NCBI RefSeq assembly: GCF_010389155.1
Contig: NC_057763.1
Coordinates: 31,664,645 to 31,728,644 of the forward strand
From: Erigeron canadensis
Taxonomy: Eukaryota > Streptophyta > Magnoliopsida > Asterales > Asteraceae
Length of the DNA stretch: 64,000 nucleotides
Reading direction: 5' to 3'
Shown here: piece by piece, positions 59,205-64,000 of the stretch
Position numbering within the stretch: the stretch's first letter is position 1
Layout of the letters: every line of letters begins with the position of its first letter
Made by a program: the position numbers and the translations under genes
Notes under the pieces: model-generated
What the model was told of the DNA's origin: nothing
Seen by the model: only the letters and a program-made list of their open reading frames with translations
The model's database searches: none

Positions 59205-59991
59205 ACTCTTTTGCTTAAACTCTTTTGCTTAACTGTTTGCTTTTGTAGTTGAATGGTGTTTAGTAGACTTGTGTATTTGAATCCGTTTAATAGACTTGTG
59301 TATTTTTGAATGTGTTCAAATGTAGTGGAATCTGATAAGACTTTATGCAGTAAAATGATTATTACAATTTAATGTTGTACAATGTTTATAGGCTGAATTC
59401 TTTGTGCAATCAAAGTTGATTGTCCAACACTATTCAATCAAACTTGATTGGACACAGTTTTGGACAATCAAAATTGGTAAATTTAGACCGATCAAGCAAA
59501 TACAGATAGGCTGGCTTGATAATACCACAACCTGTCGAAGCTGGTCTGAGAAAACTTTTGGTCCAGACTAGGTGTGGAATATATATGTGCAAACCAGTAG
59601 CCCAACAGTGATGGTCCTTCCGTGTTCCATTCCATTTGCTTTTAGATGTTGGTCTCTTTTTGCACTGTGACAAAATATGACAACATTGTAGAAATGTATC
59701 ACATTATACACATATTCAAGCAAGTTAGATTTTGAAATGTTGCAGAAATGTAACACATTATACACAGAAATGTAACACGCTATACACATTCAAGCACATC
59801 ACATTTTCAATCACTTTTGATTGGATATAGAAAATCGTGTTTGATTGGTCACTACAAATATTCAACCAGGTATAAATTTGTAAGCTGTTTAAAATCTATC
59901 AACCCAAGAATAAAATCTGCAAAATAGGAAAAAAATAGCAATAAAAAATAGTGTCTTGCTAGGTGATCTGAGACACATCAGAAGTCATACT
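59205..59991. other. Convergent spacer between the two MULE genes
   Basis: No gene. It contains palindromes CAATCAAAGTTGATTG (about 59408), CAATCAAACTTGATTG (about 59436) and CAATCACTTTTGATTG (about 59808), and a direct repeat of GAAATGTAACACATTATACA-type sequence around 59690-59785. Confidence 0.7.
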
Positions 59992-62900
59992 CTAATTCGC
60001 TTTTTGTTTCTTTTTTCCACAAGTCCTCATGTTGTGATTTGTCCCTCCACACAGGCTGCAGTTACTCTTTTTTTTGTTTCTTTCTATAATCCCCTTTTCT
60101 TTTCCACCCATCAAACGTTTGTCTCTGAAGCACCCCTTGTATGAGCTAACTGGTGGGTTTTTTATTCTATTTGTATCCGGCTTAGAAACACCCATCATTT
60201 TTTCTATAACGTCATCTTTTTTCTTTGAGGGTTGTTTTGGCATTTCATCCTCAACTTTTTTCTTCAAGTCTTTCATTTTTTCCAGAAATTCTGTGAGCTT
60301 TTTTTCATCATTAACAAGTAGATGCAAGCAATCTTCAACAACCGAGGTTACATCAGTAACCAGCTTTTGAGTACCCATATTTGCATTGTTGAATCTGTTT
60401 CTTCTCGATCTCAAATCTAGGGGTATGATGCCTTTCGTCCATCGCCTCATTATGTATTGGGCAGGTATCTCTTCCACATTATTGTTGTTTAGACCCACAA
60501 AACAATGTCGGCATAGGAGACCGTAACGAAGGTAGTGTCTACAAGTACACATAATCGATCCATCTTGCCGGTTATAAAGTACCTTCATGGACAGAAAATT
60601 TTTTAAAACTTTTTTATTGACTAATCATATTTGATTGACTAAATAAAATCACTCTAATTTCAAAATTGTGCATAGAGCAGAAACATACCTTGTATTGTAT
60701 CACATTTTTTCCAGTATCCAGTGTTTTCTTCTCTAAATTTTCGTTGATAAGATAAACTTTACAATCTAGTCATCTGATCAACTGAACATGCATACAGCGA
60801 AGCATCTATCTCTTTCTGAACAATCTCGAAAACTGTTTTTGTGTATATTTTTGAAGCATGCTTTTCAATTTTCAGTTTGGTGCACAATGTTCGGCTTTTT
60901 TTGATGTCATCAGCATCCAACTTCTCTTGTGTTGACCTTTGCTTCAACATTGCAGATTCAAAGCCACTCATAAAGTGTACCAAATTTGCTCCTTGTCTTG
61001 TGAAATGTGGAAAAAAAGCATTTTCGTTTTCTGACCTTGAGGTTGTTCTCATCAGACCGAACATTGGAGTTTCTGTGAAGTAAGCAGGTATCCATTTTGA
61101 TCTAATTTGGAACATGTACTTGAACCATGTATCATTCTTCAACGAAAAATCACTCATCAGTTTATCCCACTGTTCCTCAAAAACATGTGGTTCGATGTGC
61201 ATATTCCACACTATATTGTCAAACCTCTTCTTAAAGTCTCTTTCTGGTTCTTCTTCAATACTTGGAATTGCCTCTTTAACTTGTATCCAATCACATTTTA
61301 TTGGTCATTACAAAAGCATATTTTAAAAAAGATTTAAACATTAAATAGTACTCAATCATGTTTGATTGTCAAAGTAAATTACCTTTGTTGGCAACTTCTG
61401 TGTTATGTGCCACATGCACAGTCTATGCTTTGCCGTCTTAAACACATTTTTTATTGCAATTTCCATCGATTTATCCTGATCGGTTACTACCATCGTTGGC
61501 TCTTTATTGAACGACCTCATGAAACAGTTTAAAAGCCATGTGTAGGTCTCCGCTTTTTCATCTCTTATCAGCCCAGCAGCAAAGGTTACACACTTACCAT
61601 GGTTGTCAATTCCAGTGAACGGTACGAACATCATGTTGTACCTTTTGACAAAAAAAAACGAACAAACAATCAAATCTGATGAAACTTCTATTTTCCAATC
61701 ACATTTGATTAATCTATATGGTTTTAAAAAATAATACCTGTTTGTTCAGTATGTCGCATCAAACGACATAATGTCACTGAATTCCTCATAGTTGACCCTC
61801 GCCACCTCATCAGCCCAGAAAAGTGAGTGCAATTGACTGTCATCAAGAATATATTCAAACGAAAACCCTGGAATGTACTCCCTTCTCTCCTCCATTTTGT
61901 TAACTAACATTTGAGAGTCACTTTCATTAATAAAGACATGCAGGTCTCTTTTCCAATTTCTGAAGTCGTCAACTGTCCCGTTCACATTCTGATAGCTCCC
62001 TTTCATGTTACTGTACAACTGATGAGCTTTTGTTGGTCCAATGTTTGCAAGGTGTGCATTGTACACAAAAATTTGCTCGGCATATTTTAGTTGTCTTTCG
62101 GTCCTTGATAAGTGCCTGTACTCTTGACGAAGCATCTCATGGTTGTGATGTGGTTCAAAAAGACCTACTCTGTAGCTTTCGGTATCAAATATCCAATCAA
62201 ATCTAATTCTAGCTCTACATCCAGTGCATTCATGAGTACTCTTCCTAATTTGTTTTTCTTTTGTTTCTAAAGTATCAAGTGAAACATTCTTGGGTGTTCC
62301 TTGCCTGCTACAAAGATAATACTTTTGTTTGATCCATCCAGACCTAGTAGTTTTCTGACAAGATTTCCTAACATCAAATCCAGCATGAGAAGCATACTCT
62401 TTATAAAATGCTTCACAATTTTCTAGTGTTCCATAAATATTTCCCTTGACCGGTAACATTCTTGGATCTACTATTGGCGCAAAAAACTCTGATCCCCCTG
62501 GTGTTTGGATTATTGTAGTTGTTGGTAATGTTATAGGCGTTACATTCACGGTATAAACTGTAATGAAAAAAAGGAAATACACATATTATCATTTTACTGC
62601 TGTAGACAAAGACAAGTTACTAATCTTCTACCTCATTTCAAAAGTCAATCATACCAGATTAGATAAGTTACTCATCTTCTTTGATTAGCTTATATTCGTA
62701 TGTACAATCAATTTTGATTGTAAGCACAAAAACTATATTCCTATGTACAATCAACTTTGATTTGATTAGGTAGGTTATTTTCAAACACAAAAGCTATATT
62801 CATATGTACAATCAACTTTGATTGCAGGCATAAAATCCACATTCCTATGTACAATCAACTTTGATTGAATTAGGCATGTTATTTAAAGTACAAAATTTTC

Positions 62901-63370
62901 CTATGTACAATCAACTTCGATCTGATTAGGCAGGTTACTTCAAGCAGAAAATTTACATTCCAATGTACAATCAACTTTGATTGTAAGCACAAAATCTATA
63001 TTCCTATGTACAATCAACTTGATTGGATTAGGCAGGTTACTTCAAACACAAAATTTACATGCATATGTACAATCAACTTTGATTGTAAGCCAAAAGCTAT
63101 ATTCCTATGTACAATCAACTTTGATTGTAAGTGTAAAAGCTGTATTCCTGTTTATAATCAATTTTGATTGGATTAAGCATGTTATTTCAAGTTGAAAAGC
63201 TATATTTCTACGTGCAATCAACGTTGATATGTAAAATTAACTTTGATTGGTTATGTACCTGTGTTGTCTTCTTCCTCGTCTGCAAATATCCCTTCTTCAT
63301 CTTCAATAATCTCGTCGTCGGAAACATCATGTTCTTTTGATTCCAAAACTGATTCTTCTTTTGATTCCAT
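59992..63370 (-). pseudogene. MULE transposase with FAR1-type DNA-binding domain, lightly damaged
   Basis: Exons: complement(join(59992..60582, 60689..61279, 61383..61641, 61738..62557, 63259..63370)), about 790 aa if the frames are followed. Exon 1 (ATG 63370) is acidic. Exon 2 has the FAR1/WRKY-GCM1 zinc finger: YKEYASHAGFDVRKS, CSRQGTP, CTGCRARIRF, H-N-H. The MULE core has SFDATY (first Asp), FAAGLI, VVTDQDKSMEIAI (second Asp), HRLCMWHITQKLP and a later Glu. The C-terminus has a SWIM motif (CTCRHYLRYGLLCRH) and a zinc knuckle (CSLCGGTNHNMRTC). Lesions: TGA directly after FDATY near 61750 (CGA to TGA is likely), a frameshift near 60760, and an exon 3/4 junction that fits the frame only without a canonical AG. 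Introns carry CAATCA...TGATTG palindromes. Confidence 0.85.
62690..63255. repeat. Array of CAATCAACTTTGATTG palindromes in transposase intron 1
   Basis: About ten irregular units of 40-70 bp, each with TATGTACAATCAACTTTGATTG-type cores; complete palindromes start for example at 62705, 62809, 62852, 62968 and 63070. Spacers share TATTCCTATGTA and AAGCACAAAA. The array fills the intron between the acidic first exon and the FAR1 exon, about 500-1100 bp from the right end of the element. Confidence 0.88.
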
Positions 63371-63654
63371 CACTGAATTATTGAAGATTATCAACAACAA
63401 TTATGTCAATTAGTTGTACCACCGCCGGAGAAATCTCCAGGTTTTGTAATATGACCAACGATCGGAGATTGTTGTTTAGAAATCGCCGGAGTTTTTTATT
63501 GTTATTAGTCGGAGTTTCTATTGTCGGAGGTGTGTGTCGCAACTGGTTTGGATCTGATTTCACGATTTGATTTCACGATTGTTTTGATTTTTAGGGTTTT
63601 GATTGGGGATCTGTGTGCGTTATATATTGTTGGTGAGCATAGCAGGTAAAATTA

Positions 63655-63777
63655 CCATGTTACCCCTCCGCGTGCTTTTGTAGTTTTTAATCTGGACCGT
63701 GTTTTTTTGTTGATCGGACGGCTGTGAATAACCCCTTGGTTTCCAGACTTTTTAATGGACTCTTTTGATCACAACCC
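63655..63777 (-). repeat. MULE right terminal inverted repeat (imperfect)
   Basis: Pairs with 50953-51075. The terminal bases are GGACTCTTTTGATCACAACCC, with CTTGGTTTCCAGA further in. The ATATAGTAGT duplication follows immediately at 63778. Confidence 0.6.
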
Positions 63778-63787
63778 ATATAGTAGT

Positions 63788-64000
63788 ATATATATCTCAT
63801 ATATAGATTTATGTCTTTCCAAATTTTAATGGAAAAAACAAGATTGTAATCACATATCACATGTTAGCTTTAATTAGGTGGTTTTATATGCTAATTGTTG
63901 CTTTGGATATGTATTGTACGAAGGATATTATGAGTGAAGTTTTCTCTTGTGAGTTGTATACTTGTATGACTATATCCGTGATTAAACCTCCACAGGTGAA
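63788..64000. other. Right flank of the MULE
   Basis: AT-rich sequence to the window end. No gene, repeat family or RNA is recognised. Confidence 0.4.

Larger units (their letters stand above)
50953..63777. mobile_element. 12.8-kb Mutator-like element with Ulp1-like and FAR1/MULE genes
   Basis: The left terminus GAACTTTGTTCATTTGAGTC and the right terminus (reverse complement) GGGTTGTGATCAAAAGAGTC are imperfect inverted repeats. Similarity continues inward (CTTGGAAACTAAGGG with TCTGGAAACCAAGGG) over about 60-120 bp. A perfect 10-bp duplication, ATATAGTAGT, flanks it (50943-50952 and 63778-63787). Two convergent genes lie inside: Ulp1-like (51287-59204, plus) and transposase (59992-63370, minus). 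Subtracting the nested 3.16-kb LTR-type insertion plus its duplication leaves about 9.66 kb. MULEs carrying a Ulp1 domain (the Kaonashi and VANDAL-like groups) are known. Assignment to either group is not made here. Confidence 0.88.

Noticed and set aside
60074..60370. 98-codon plus-strand frame
   Set aside because: Antisense of the Lys/Glu-rich tail of the transposase.

Overview
This is a plant nuclear window, from a eudicot genome (possibly an asterid; that is a weak inference). It is AT-rich, the genes are split by many short GT-AG introns, two products carry chloroplast-type leaders, and most intergenic and long-intron space is transposon sequence at several nesting levels. All exon joins below were read by eye from frame continuity, splice dinucleotides and family similarity. 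No transcript was available.

Host genes, left to right. (1) 1-8838, minus: 5' part of a SAWADEE-domain gene (copy A), running off the left edge, with a 7.7-kb first intron full of transposons. (2) 11244-13271, minus: APC11, the RING-H2 subunit of the anaphase-promoting complex, with an odd junction at what looks like a minor-class (U12) intron. (3) 25534-29717, minus: complete paralogue (copy B) of the SAWADEE gene, 394 aa in six exons. (4) 31552-35511, minus: plastid indole-3-glycerol-phosphate synthase (tryptophan pathway), 395 aa in ten exons. (5) 39653-44859, minus: PTAC14, a SET-domain subunit associated with the plastid-encoded RNA polymerase, 511 aa in twelve exons. (6) 46785-49778, plus: a plastid-type multi-pass membrane protein, 332 aa in six exons. 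(7) 50130-50504: relic of an LRR receptor-like protein.

Mobile DNA. The largest item is a 12.8-kb Mutator-like element (MULE) at 50953-63777. It has imperfect terminal inverted repeats and a 10-bp target duplication (ATATAGTAGT). It carries two convergent genes: a Ulp1/C48-like cysteine protease gene (plus strand) and a transposase gene with FAR1-type DNA-binding, MULE, SWIM and zinc-knuckle motifs (minus strand). Its introns and spacers are studded with a short palindrome of the form CAATCA-nn-TTGATTG. A 3.2-kb solo-LTR-like insertion (55241-58398) interrupts one intron of the protease gene. Each main gene has a few stops or frameshifts, so this copy is probably recently dead or only mobilisable in trans.

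Other resolved elements: a TRIM with an embedded LTR (4671-6212, TSD GTTTC); a MULE-type MITE with a duplicated terminus (7431-7926); a 5'-truncated LINE (9532-10468, 14-bp TSD); a SINE (13702-13849); an almost full-length RTE-type LINE (14413-18892) nested in a MITE; a fold-back element (19292-20298); a minisatellite (about 20585-21475); a hAT-like element (22079-24950) holding a 2.1-kb LTR-type insertion (22318-24442); and a non-autonomous LTR retrotransposon (36544-38941, TSD TCCAT) with unrecognised ORFs.
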